Assembly (NCBI GenBank): GCA_964353355.1
Contig: CAYGVT010000107.1
Location: 1 to 10,543 of the forward strand
Direction of reading: 5' to 3'
Length of the DNA: 10,543 nucleotides
Origin: CAYGVT01 sp964353355
GTDB taxonomy: Archaea; Thermoplasmatota; DTKX01; GCA-020343715
Shown here: positions 1 to 7,031 of the stretch, one piece after another
Layout: every line of letters begins with the position of its first letter
Numbering within the stretch: the stretch's first letter is position 1
Translations under genes and position numbers: made by a program
Notes under the pieces: generated by a model
The model's input: the letters and a program-made list of their open reading frames with translations, nothing else
What the model was told of the DNA's origin: nothing
Databases searched by the model: none

Positions 1-147
1 GGTCACGAATGTTGCACTGAATACATAGATGATATGGCGGACCTCTCTCGCAGATGGCTGCTAGCCCTTTGGCGTCTTCATGCGACCGTCCTGCAGGATC
101 CATCCATAACTGCCCCACCGTCGCCCGGCCGGGCACGGCCCACCACC

Positions 148-198
148 GCCCAGGCTCCCCGTCACCTCCGCCGCGGCAGATCTGATCGTGCCTGGGGC
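148..198 (-). other. Degenerate third copy of the structured intergenic element (candidate)
   Basis: This segment resembles the core of the elements at 7806-7914 and 10180-10289. On the plus strand it shares GGCTCCCC, then TCAC one base later, then CCGCCGC, in the same order and spacing. A 7-bp stem pairs 149-155 with 190-196, and a further G-C pair (148/198) forms if G197 is bulged. The stem sequence differs from the other two copies but stays paired: two pairs differ by compensatory changes (C-G to A-T and A-T to C-G). The segment lies between two CCCGGCCGGG palindromes (124-133 and 214-223). I see no TATA box for it, and the first hairpin of the other copies is not clear here. It may be a decayed relative or a chance resemblance in GC-rich DNA. 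Confidence 0.3.
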
Positions 199-267
199 AA
201 GTGGCATGTGGCCCCCGGCCGGGTGATGAATGCGATTGTGATGTGGTCCTTCCGGACCCGTCGCGCG

Positions 268-711
268 TCACTTCGCCTTGTCAACGACGTCTCTCGCCCA
301 CGCGACCGCGCGCTCGACCTCCCCCTTCCTCAGCGGGCCCTCGGGCCCCTCCACGAGGAAGCCCCCGGGGTTGCCGACGAGCTCGGCCCCCCTGTCCTGC
401 AATCCCCTCGCGAGCCTGCTGGCGGCGTGGCCCATGAACTCGGCCGTCCTCGTCGACATCCGCGTGTCGAACGCGGCCGCGCGGACGCCCCGCAGGTCCG
501 GCGCGCGGTCCAGGAACGCCTGGACCGAGGGCGTGGGCCTGCCCGAGTGCGTCGGGGAGCCCACGACCAGGAGGTCGAGCCCCTCGAGCGCGGCGACGTC
601 CGCGTCCCGCGCGCGCACGACCGTGACGTCGCCGGCCAGGGCGGCGCCGATGGCCTTGGCGAGGGCCTCGGTGTTGCCGTGCTGCGAGTCGTAGACGACG
701 AGCACCCTCAT
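268..711 (-). CDS. Flavodoxin (short-chain, FMN-binding), intact copy
   Basis: A 147-residue protein, normal length for a short-chain flavodoxin: a cytosolic one-domain electron carrier binding FMN. It starts with beta-1 and the phosphate-binding loop (MRVLVVYDSQHGNTEALAKA, residues 1-20). A second FMN loop follows near residues 50-60 (VVGSPTHSGRPTPS), and the C-terminal helix is at 131-147. The ATG at 711 is chosen because the flavodoxin beta-1 strand begins there; AAGGT lies upstream as a weak Shine-Dalgarno. It is the only complete one of four flavodoxin loci in the window and the most diverged from the near-identical pair at 6463-6917 and 8171-8464. Its redox partner cannot be named, because no oxidoreductase is adjacent. 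It could equally be described as a flavodoxin-domain protein of the protoporphyrinogen-oxidase-like type. Confidence 0.88.
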   Translation of the reverse strand: MRVLVVYDSQHGNTEALAKAIGAALAGDVTVVRARDADVAALEGLDLLVVGSPTHSGRPTPSVQAFLDRAPDLRGVRAAAFDTRMSTRTAEFMGHAASRLARGLQDRGAELVGNPGGFLVEGPEGPLRKGEVERAVAWARDVVDKAK

Positions 712-754
712 AGTGATACCTTGCGTTTCAGTCCAGGTGCCATAGGCTGGCTAT

Positions 755-768
755 CATCATCCCGCATA
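755..768 (-). promoter_or_regulatory. Upstream motif shared by two flavodoxin loci
   Basis: A 14-bp plus-strand sequence CATCATCCCGCATA is found here and again at 8508-8521. In both places exactly 43 bp separate it from the flavodoxin start codon, although the intervening sequence has diverged. This is a promoter or operator candidate; the sequence is not a good TATA box, so its exact role is unknown. Confidence 0.4.
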
Positions 769-843
769 GTGACTGTGATTATGTGGGCGTATTGGGACGC
801 GACCTCGACTTGAGACGATGGGCGTCGTGTGTGAATCGACCAT

Positions 844-1311
844 TCAACTTGGCCGGAGCTTCCCCGGTAGCCGCGTCCGCTCTAGCGTCGGGTCCTTCTT
901 GTGGAACTCGACGCGGCCATTCCTCTGTCGGAAGATGACATCGAACCTGTCGAACACCCCGACCCTGCCGAGGAGAGGGTACCGGGGCTCGAAGTTGTCG
1001 GCGACGTGGACAGGGATGGAGAACCTGTAGGCCTCCGATCCGCGCGCGAGGAGTACCTCGCAGAACGATCTCCTTACCTTGCAGTCCTGGCCGATCCCGC
1101 CGACAGTGGCGGTCTTGCCTGACAGTTCCAGGTCCAACCGTCCTGCGATGGTACGGCTGATCAACGTGAAGTCGGCGCCCGAATCCACCCATAGCGACTG
1201 TGCCACAAGGAAGTCACGGTCCGTCCGGTGCAGGAGGTGGACGGGGATGATAGGCCTGCGTACCACAATGCCCGAGATATCCACCGGGATGGATTCGAAC
1301 GAGAGCACCAT
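844..1311 (-). CDS. Retropepsin-like aspartyl protease
   Basis: A 155-residue protein with the hallmarks of a single-domain retroviral-type aspartic protease. The catalytic Asp43 lies in the loop LWVDSGADFTLIS (residues 40-52). A flap-like GGIGQ is at 71-75, and the C-terminal LLGRVGVFDRFDVIF (113-127) matches the conserved Leu-Leu-Gly-Arg plus Phe-Asp-x-Phe strand of this group. With one Asp motif it would act as a homodimer (family knowledge). A longer open frame reaches back to 1470 but overlaps the upstream gene. I choose the ATG at 1311, 4 bp after the upstream TGA, with GTGAG just before it, which implies translational coupling. It has no signal peptide, so it is likely cytosolic. Its substrate is unknown. 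Confidence 0.75.
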   Translation of the reverse strand: MVLSFESIPVDISGIVVRRPIIPVHLLHRTDRDFLVAQSLWVDSGADFTLISRTIAGRLDLELSGKTATVGGIGQDCKVRRSFCEVLLARGSEAYRFSIPVHVADNFEPRYPLLGRVGVFDRFDVIFRQRNGRVEFHKKDPTLERTRLPGKLRPS

Positions 1312-1315
1312 TAGC

Positions 1316-1534
1316 TCACATTGAGTAGGGATGTCGAAGCGGTACCTTGAGGAGGCATGGCATGTCGTCGGGATAGTGCTCCTGGGCGTACTCCAGGACA
1401 ACCTCCTCGCTCGGGTGTGCGAACACCCGTTTCCCCCCGATGAGGAGGAGCCATTGGTCCTCCAATCCATCGAGGTTCATGGACTGGAACGCATCGAAAC
1501 AGACGTCCGTCCTGTTCCTCATCTCTGCCGGCAT
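1316..1534 (-). CDS. Small DUF5678-like protein
   Basis: A 72-residue protein, first gene of a two-gene unit with the protease (its TGA is 4 bp before the protease ATG). The core DQWLLLIGGKRVFAHPSEEVVLEYAQEHY (residues 26-54), followed by LLKVP at 61-65, fits the DUF5678 pattern: a strand ending in Gly-Gly/Asn-Gly-Lys, a short Ala-His turn, a helix, then a strand ending in Val-Pro. Its function is not established. Adjacency to a retropepsin-like protease suggests a partner, adaptor or substrate; as I recall this pairing recurs in archaea, but that needs checking. The start at 1534 is well supported by GGAGGT five bases upstream and by a TATA box. Confidence 0.62.
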   Translation of the reverse strand: MPAEMRNRTDVCFDAFQSMNLDGLEDQWLLLIGGKRVFAHPSEEVVLEYAQEHYPDDMPCLLKVPLRHPYSM

Positions 1535-1539
1535 CTGCG

Positions 1540-1583
1540 ACCTCCAGTATGCAAAAAAATGAGGCTGTTCGGCCTATTTATAT
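1540..1583 (-). promoter_or_regulatory. TATA box and ribosome binding site of the DUF5678-protease unit
   Basis: On the minus strand ATATAAATAG (1574-1583) is a good archaeal TATA box. Transcription should begin about 25 nt downstream, near 1553, giving a leader of about 19 nt. GGAGGT (1540-1545) lies within that leader, five bases before the ATG at 1534. It is the clearest archaeal promoter plus Shine-Dalgarno in the left half of the window. Confidence 0.65.
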
Positions 1584-1598
1584 CTATCCATGATATGA

Positions 1599-1679
1599 TC
1601 ATCGGAGTTGTCTGTCGATTCCTGTCGCAAGGGCCTCGGTGCTGCCGTGGACCGAGTCATGGACGACGAGGATTCTCAT
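1599..1679 (-). pseudogene. Flavodoxin 5' stub
   Basis: A 26-codon open frame encodes MRILVVHDSVHGSTEALATG, which is beta-1 and the FMN phosphate loop of the flavodoxins elsewhere in the window. It then runs into unrelated residues (IDRQLR) and a stop. Homology ends around 1620, about 35 bp from the TATA box of the DUF5678-protease unit. The sequence just before its ATG (GGATGTACCCC) resembles that before the pseudogene at 6917 (GGATGTGCCCCC). I read it as the 5' end of a flavodoxin gene cut by a deletion or insertion. It cannot make a folded flavodoxin. Confidence 0.7.
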
Positions 1680-1754
1680 GGGGTACATCCCAGTGGAAAG
1701 GAGAGGACGGGGGCCATCGGCGCGTTGTTCTGGAGGTGAGGCCAGTCGGCGAAT

Positions 1755-1826
1755 CGACGACCGATTCGACAACAGATACGACAACCCGATCGACAACCGT
1801 TCCGACAACCCATTCAACAACCGCAC
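1755..1826. repeat. 12-bp tandem repeat, six units
   Basis: Six consecutive 12-bp units on the plus strand: CGACGACCGATT, CGACAACAGATA, CGACAACCCGAT, CGACAACCGTTC, CGACAACCCATT and CAACAACCGCAC. The first seven bases are near-constant (CGACAAC) and the last five vary. It lies 46 bp beyond the stop of the giant surface protein gene and upstream of the flavodoxin stub. The frames across it are merely open and belong to no recognisable protein, so I treat it as an intergenic repeat. Confidence 0.75.
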
Positions 1827-1872
1827 CCGCCACCAAGGGCGGGGACCCCTACACGAGCACGAACCTCGCGGC

Positions 1873-4800
1873 CTAGCCCTTCCCCTCGTACTTGCGCTTG
1901 AGCTCTCGGTAGGTCTCCTCGGAGACCCTGCCATCGAGCAGCGCGCTCTCGAGCTTCTCGAGCCGCGCGACGTCCCCGGCCTCCGACCGGCTGCCGGCCG
2001 CGGCTGCCGGCCCGGCCCCCCTCCACTCGCGCGCGAACGCGCCCGGGTCGGTGCGGTCCGCGTTGTACCACGCGCCCCCCAGCTTGACGAGGGGGGTGCC
2101 GTCCGGCGCCGTGCGGGCCTCCCCCTCCGTGAAGGCCCTCGCGAGCTCGTCGATGTCCCAGCTCGCCAGCGAGCTCGGCAGCCCCTGGGGGAGCTGCGTG
2201 AGGGCTCGCCGGACTTCCCGCAGCTCGCGCGCTCGCGCCCGCTCGGCCCTATCCTCCTCGGTGATGGGCACGGGGGCCTCGGGCGCGGGGCCGACGGGCC
2301 CGACCGTCGTCGCTACGCCCTCGGCCCTCCTCTCCGCCTCCAGCCTGTCCCCCGCCGAGCTCACGTCCGACGTCGCCCTTGCGAGGTCGCCCTCCATCAC
2401 GAGCTTGGCCGCGGCAGGGGCCTTTGCGGGAGCGGCGGGCGGGGTGGCGGCGACGGCCGGGGGGGCCTGCCCGACCTCCTCCATGGCGCCCTTCCGAGCC
2501 TTCGCGACGAGGAGCAGGGCGCCGACGACGACCAGGACGATGATGACGGTGATTGCTGCTATGAGCGCCGCCCGCGACGAGCCCCCATCGTCGGGCGAGG
2601 GCGGCACGGGCCTGGCAGTGACTGTGAGCTTGATGTACGCCTCCCTCGAGTACTGCCCGTCCGTGACCGTCACCGTGATGCGGTGGGGGCCGACCGTCAG
2701 GGCGTCCGTGACGAACGAAAGGGCGCCGTTCGAGGTCAGTGTCATCAGGAGCCCCGAGACGTTCGAGGCCCATGTCACCGTGAGGACCTGGCCGAGTGCC
2801 ATATCCGGGTCGAAGACCTCGACCGAGAAGGTGACGTTCGTGCCCTCCTCGACGACCGTGTAGTTGCGGGGTGCCCTGATGACCGGGACGTCCGGGGGGT
2901 CGTTGACGTTCCTCACGGTGATGGCGAGGGGGAGGCTCGCCTCGCCCCCGTCAGGATCCCTGACGACGAGCATGGCGGTACGGTTGCCGACGTTGCCGCG
3001 TTGCGCGGCGATGCGGACCGTGCCGTTCGGGAGGGCCGTCGCGCCCGACCAGCCGCCTGTGAGCTCGTATGTGAGCGCAGAGCCCTCCTCGTCCGTCGCG
3101 AGCACCTGCAGGTAGAGCTCCTCCCCTTCGTCCACGAGGATGGTGATGGGCGGCCGGAGCTCGTCCAGACCAAGGAGCACTGGGGGGTCGTTCACCGGCT
3201 GGACCTCCACATCGAAGCTCCCGTCGGCCCACGCGACGCCATCGGTCACGGAGAACGCGACGGTGAGCCCCTGCTCCCAGGTGGTGTACAGAAGGGTGAG
3301 GTTGAGCCCCACGATGAGCCCCGCCAGGTGGGGGTCCTGGCACTCGAGCGTGAGTAGGTCGCGCGGCGTGTCCTCGTCCGTTATGTACTCCGAGAGGTCC
3401 ACCGCGGTGGCCTTGTCCTCGATGACCATCCTCGGGAGCATCGGCAGTATGACGGGTGGGTCGTTCATCCCCTGGACGTGCACGCTGAGGACCACGTGCA
3501 CCAGGTTCCCGGCATCCAGGACGTCGATGCCCACCTTCACGTCGACGTCCCCCAGCGGGAACAGGAAGTGGAGGGTCTGGCCGTCCCCGGTGCAGTGCTC
3601 GCTGCTGACCCTGAACCTGAGCTGTGAGATGGGTGTGTCGACGTCGGACAGGTAGGGCCCAAGGTCGAAGACCGAATCCTGGTCCTCCACGGCGGTGAAC
3701 GGCGGTAGCGCCCCCACGACGGGCGGGTCGTCGTGCGGCGTGACGGTGAGGTGAAGGTGGACCTCCGTCATGTCGATGCCGTCGGACACGTTCAGGGAGA
3801 GGTCGCAGGACAGTATCTCCTCCGTTATCCTGATGGCGAGGAGGAGCCCCTCCGAGGACGCGTAAGGCGAATCGACGACCAGGAACAGGTCGGACGTGGC
3901 GTTATCGGCGTCCGACACCCAATTCGTGAAGTTAATGTAGCAGATGCCGTCCTCGGTTACGATGTGCTCGGTTGAGATGGTGCACACCGGCGGGTCGTTG
4001 ACGGACTCGATGGTGAAGTTGAGGTTCGCGATGGCCTCGAAGATGCCGTCGTATAGGACCAGCGGGACCCGTTCCTCGAGAATCCCCTCCGGAAACAGGA
4101 CAGTGGCATTCAGGCCCGAGAGCCCGGTCACGTAGGTGGAGGGCGAGCTGAGCCTGAGGGCGTCCTGGGGCGTGTCCGGGTCCTCGATGTAGGTCGCGAG
4201 GTCGACGGTCAGGGGCACGTCCTCGACCGCATGCATCTGCGGGAGCTCGAGCCATCGGGGGGGCAGCTCGTACCGTATCCGCACTACGAAGGCGTCATAG
4301 GAACCGTCGAGCTCCACATCGAGCGCCCCGGCCGTCGTAGGGAAGTCCGCGCTGTAGGTGTAGCCCACGATGTACACGCGCTGCTGCCCATCGTACACAA
4401 CGTCCTCGGCGACCTCGCTGATGCCCGTCCCTCCGAGATAGGTGGAGTAGAGGAGGGTGGAGGCGTCTGCCGAGAGCTTGATGTAACAGACATCCATGTT
4501 GCCCGCGAGCGTGGTGGACAACGCGTCCGGTGTGAGGGGGAAGTCGATGCACATCGTCGCACCGACCACGTGCGTGCACCCTGAGGGGTCGACCCAGAGG
4601 CTGTTCGCCCAATCGTTCTCGAAGGCTCCCACGTACGTGGCGTCGATGATACTCCTCAGCTCGGCGTCGAGCTCGCACACGTATATGTCGCTGTTCCCAT
4701 TGGCGTACCTGTCGTAGGCGTCGGGGCTCGTTGGCAATCCGCTGCCATACGCATTGCCGGTGACGTGCACGCCGCCGTCCGGGCTGATGACGACGCCATT

Positions 4801-6411
4801 GAGGTAGTCATTCTGGTTGGTGCCGAGGTACGTGGCGTTAAGTCGTGCGCCGTCGCGCGCGCCCAACCTCAGGACGAACATGTCGTCGCCCTGTCCGTGC
4901 GACGTGTCGTACCCGCCCGAGCCGATAGGGAAGTTGCCGCTCGCCGTCGAACCGACCAGGTAGGCATTGCCCTGGCCATCGAGCGCCACGTCCCTGCAGA
5001 CGTCGTCGCCGCGCCCGCCGGCGAAGGACGACCAGATTAGCCCCTGGCCTGTGGCGTTCAGCCTGAACGCGAAGGCGTCGTAGTTGCCGCCCCCGTAGCT
5101 ACCCTGGAGAGCCCCCGCCGTGGTGGGGATAGCTCCACGGGTCTCTCCCGCGACCACGACCTCGCCGGCGTCGTCGACGCTTATCCCGTAGGCCCTGTCG
5201 CCACTAGCGCCCCCGAAGTACGTCGAGAAGTCGAGCGCGCGGCCGGTGGCGTTGAGCCTCACGACGAAGGCGTCGTCGAGCCCGTTATGGCTCGTATCGT
5301 ACGCCCCGGCCGTGACCGGGAAGCCCTCGCCGGTTGAGATGCCGGTGAGGTAGATGGCCCCGTCCGGGCCGATCTCGAGGCCGTAGCAGTGCTCCGTGGC
5401 CGGACCTCCCAGGAGGGTCGAGTACAGCAGGGACGCGCCGTCGGGGGCGAGCTTGCACAGGACAACGTCCGAGTTGCCGCCGAGGGTCCCGTCGAGGGCA
5501 TCGCCCGTGGTCGGGAAGTCGGGGCTGTTTGTGAATCCTGCGAGGATGATGTTCCCGTCCTCGTCGACGGCCACGGCGTCGAAGCTGTCGTAGACGCTGC
5601 CCCCGACGAAAGTGCCGAATACGAGCACGGGGTCGATGACCAGCGGCCTCGAGGGGTCGCGGTCGCACACCTCGAATCCCACGGTCGTGGGGCCGAGGAG
5701 CGCGAACGCGCTCTCGACGGGCACCGAGCCCGTCGGGCCCTGCTGGAAGGAGACAGGCTTGCCGTCCCGGCACGTGCCGGCGGCCGTTGCCACCTCGAGC
5801 GCGCCCGAGGCGTCGAGGCGAATACCGTCCGCGCCCGAATAGCGCATGCGAATCGAGCCGGGATCCGCCCACGGGGCTACAAGGATGTCGTACTTGAGGG
5901 CACCGTCCGCGAGCCGGTAGATGAGGTCGATGCCGTCCCAGAGGCTCGCGTAGCGGACCTGGGAGAATCCCCTCGCACCCGTCACCCATTTGGCCGGGTC
6001 GACCCCGAGGAAGTAGTTATGCTCGGTGCCCGTGGGGGAGGTCCCTTCGGGCGCGACGTCGTTGGCGCCCTCGAAGACGATGTCGTAGACCGAGGGGCGG
6101 CCCCCGCCCGCCATCCTTCCATCCCCCAGCGCGACGGTGACCCGGTTGGCGAGGAACGCGATGGACGCGCCCCGCGACCGGAGGTAGAGGGCGCCCCCTG
6201 CCTCGCCGGCCTGGCCGAGGTTCTCGACGAACTGCGCGCCCGTGCAGCGGATGGGGGCGATGGCCGGCGCATCGCGGGGCATTGCCAGGTCGGCGGGCCG
6301 GGCATCGGGGTCGGGTGGGGCGTCGCTCCCGCCGTCGACGGCCATCGCCGGCAGTGGGCCTGGCACCATGAGCGCCATGACGATGATGATGGCGAGCGAG
6401 GTCCTGTCCAA
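1873..6411 (-). CDS. Giant cell-surface protein: SBBP beta-propeller, Ig/cadherin-like modules, membrane anchor, SHOCT-like tail
   Basis: A 1512-residue protein. Residues 1-24 form a signal peptide (LAIIIVMALMV core, AMA cleavage site). A DUF7948-like domain (about 55-265, starting FVENLGQAGE) precedes seven SBBP repeats (about 265-715), each with FPTT-x-ALD, a Gly-Gly-Asn-xx-Asp-Val turn and YSTxLGG; these should close as a beta-propeller. About six Ig/cadherin-like modules follow (720-1266), marked by NDPP or DDPP at 805, 894, 983, 1073 and 1170. A membrane helix spans about 1281-1303. The cytoplasmic tail has an Ala/Pro-rich linker, an acidic/basic helical region and a SHOCT-like end (1480-1512, LEKLESALLDGRVSEETYREL). 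Many Asn-x-Thr/Ser sites fit a glycosylated surface protein. The start is TTG: AGGTGA lies four bases upstream, and the next ATG would destroy the signal peptide. Likely adhesion or cell-envelope structure; ligand unknown. Confidence 0.85.
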   Translation of the reverse strand: MDRTSLAIIIVMALMVPGPLPAMAVDGGSDAPPDPDARPADLAMPRDAPAIAPIRCTGAQFVENLGQAGEAGGALYLRSRGASIAFLANRVTVALGDGRMAGGGRPSVYDIVFEGANDVAPEGTSPTGTEHNYFLGVDPAKWVTGARGFSQVRYASLWDGIDLIYRLADGALKYDILVAPWADPGSIRMRYSGADGIRLDASGALEVATAAGTCRDGKPVSFQQGPTGSVPVESAFALLGPTTVGFEVCDRDPSRPLVIDPVLVFGTFVGGSVYDSFDAVAVDEDGNIILAGFTNSPDFPTTGDALDGTLGGNSDVVLCKLAPDGASLLYSTLLGGPATEHCYGLEIGPDGAIYLTGISTGEGFPVTAGAYDTSHNGLDDAFVVRLNATGRALDFSTYFGGASGDRAYGISVDDAGEVVVAGETRGAIPTTAGALQGSYGGGNYDAFAFRLNATGQGLIWSSFAGGRGDDVCRDVALDGQGNAYLVGSTASGNFPIGSGGYDTSHGQGDDMFVLRLGARDGARLNATYLGTNQNDYLNGVVISPDGGVHVTGNAYGSGLPTSPDAYDRYANGNSDIYVCELDAELRSIIDATYVGAFENDWANSLWVDPSGCTHVVGATMCIDFPLTPDALSTTLAGNMDVCYIKLSADASTLLYSTYLGGTGISEVAEDVVYDGQQRVYIVGYTYSADFPTTAGALDVELDGSYDAFVVRIRYELPPRWLELPQMHAVEDVPLTVDLATYIEDPDTPQDALRLSSPSTYVTGLSGLNATVLFPEGILEERVPLVLYDGIFEAIANLNFTIESVNDPPVCTISTEHIVTEDGICYINFTNWVSDADNATSDLFLVVDSPYASSEGLLLAIRITEEILSCDLSLNVSDGIDMTEVHLHLTVTPHDDPPVVGALPPFTAVEDQDSVFDLGPYLSDVDTPISQLRFRVSSEHCTGDGQTLHFLFPLGDVDVKVGIDVLDAGNLVHVVLSVHVQGMNDPPVILPMLPRMVIEDKATAVDLSEYITDEDTPRDLLTLECQDPHLAGLIVGLNLTLLYTTWEQGLTVAFSVTDGVAWADGSFDVEVQPVNDPPVLLGLDELRPPITILVDEGEELYLQVLATDEEGSALTYELTGGWSGATALPNGTVRIAAQRGNVGNRTAMLVVRDPDGGEASLPLAITVRNVNDPPDVPVIRAPRNYTVVEEGTNVTFSVEVFDPDMALGQVLTVTWASNVSGLLMTLTSNGALSFVTDALTVGPHRITVTVTDGQYSREAYIKLTVTARPVPPSPDDGGSSRAALIAAITVIIVLVVVGALLLVAKARKGAMEEVGQAPPAVAATPPAAPAKAPAAAKLVMEGDLARATSDVSSAGDRLEAERRAEGVATTVGPVGPAPEAPVPITEEDRAERARARELREVRRALTQLPQGLPSSLASWDIDELARAFTEGEARTAPDGTPLVKLGGAWYNADRTDPGAFAREWRGAGPAAAAGSRSEAGDVARLEKLESALLDGRVSEETYRELKRKYEGKG

Positions 6412-6415
6412 TCCG

Positions 6416-6421
6416 TCACCT
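6416..6421 (-). promoter_or_regulatory. Shine-Dalgarno that fixes a TTG start
   Basis: AGGTGA on the minus strand is followed by four bases and then TTG at 6411-6409. It is the strongest ribosome-binding match near this gene and supports TTG rather than the ATGs 11 or 14 codons later. Between it and the flavodoxin pseudogene stop there is an imperfect hairpin (6443-6448 with 6453-6458). I see no strong TATA box in the gap, so the gene may be transcribed from further upstream. Confidence 0.6.
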
Positions 6422-6657
6422 GCCTGGGACCGTGAGATGCCCGCAAATCGGGATTCGCAAGCCTATTTCACATTCGCCGCGGCCGCCTGGGCCCACGCTA
6501 CCGCGCGCTCGAGCTCCCCCTCCCTCAGCGGGCCCTTCTTCCCCTTGACGAAGAAGCCCTCGGCGGTGCCCACCGGCACGACCCCCCCTCTCCCTGAGGC
6601 TGGCGGCGGCCCTGTCCGCGGCGTAGCCGAAGATGCCGACCATCCTCGACGTGAGGC

Positions 6658-6677
6658 GCGTGTCGAAGCGTGTCGAA
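6658..6677. repeat. Exact 10-bp tandem duplication inside a flavodoxin gene
   Basis: GCGTGTCGAA occurs twice in direct succession. The intact flavodoxin has it once at the equivalent position (CGCGTGTCGAACGCGG near 460-475). The extra ten bases cause the first frameshift of the pseudogene, as expected from replication slippage. Confidence 0.85.
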
Positions 6678-6727
6678 CACGGCCACGGCGGTGCCCTGGA
6701 TGGCTGGCATCTTGTCGAGGAACGCCT

Positions 6728-6917
6728 GGACCGAGGGCATGGGCCTGCCCCCGTGGGTCGGGGCGCCCACGATGAGCAGGTCGAGGCCCTCGAGCGCGGC
6801 GGCGGTCGCGTCGGGCGCCCTCATGACCCTCGCGTCGCCGGCCAGGGCCGCACCGATGGCCCTCGCGAGGGCCTCGGTGTCGCCGTGCTGCGAGTCGTAG
6901 ACGACGAGGGTCCTCAT
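6728..6917 (-). repeat. 190-bp direct repeat shared with 8275-8464
   Basis: These are the first 190 bp of two flavodoxin copies, in the same orientation and equal in length. By eye there are only about eight to ten differences. Upstream flanks differ. The third, intact copy at 268-711 is clearly more distant. This suggests recent duplication or gene conversion between the two decayed copies. Confidence 0.75.
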
Positions 6918-7031
6918 GGGGGCACATCCATTTCATTTTCCGATTGTTGTGTTCCCACTGGCGCCCATCAAGGCCCGCTCTCATATCAGACGAGCATGGT
7001 TCTCGAGAAATCCCTCATTGCCCAGCTCCTA

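Larger units (their letters stand above)
6463..6917 (-). pseudogene. Flavodoxin pseudogene with two frameshifts
   Basis: The gene starts as a good flavodoxin (MRTLVVYDSQHGDTEALARA, FMN loop GAPTHGGRPMPS) and is open to about residue 83. An exact 10-bp tandem duplication (6658-6677) then shifts the frame. Homology continues in a second frame (MVGIFGYAADRAAASLRERG) and, after a run of seven G (minus strand, 6582-6588), in a third frame (VGTAEGFFVKGKKGPLREGE) to the TAG at 6463. Removing ten bases and one G restores a full flavodoxin of about 147 residues. The first 190 bp are about 95% identical to the flavodoxin at 8275-8464. The G-run shift could be a sequencing error, but the 10-bp duplication is harder to dismiss. 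As it stands the product is truncated and lacks the C-terminal half of the fold. Confidence 0.85.

Noticed and set aside
34..813. 259-codon plus-strand open frame over the left end
   Set aside because: Mostly antisense to the flavodoxin at 268-711. The part before it is intergenic and shows no ribosome binding site or domain.
1755..1826. CRISPR array
   Set aside because: The repeats are 7 bp with 5-bp variable parts, far too short for CRISPR repeats and spacers, and no cas gene is present.
1639..3357. 572-codon plus-strand open frame
   Set aside because: It is antisense to the 3' part of the giant surface-protein gene and is Arg/Pro/Gly-rich with no recognisable domain. Long antisense frames are expected in GC-rich DNA.
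5389..6435. 348-codon plus-strand open frame
   Set aside because: Antisense of the signal peptide, DUF7948-like and first SBBP region of the surface protein; low-complexity composition and no motif.
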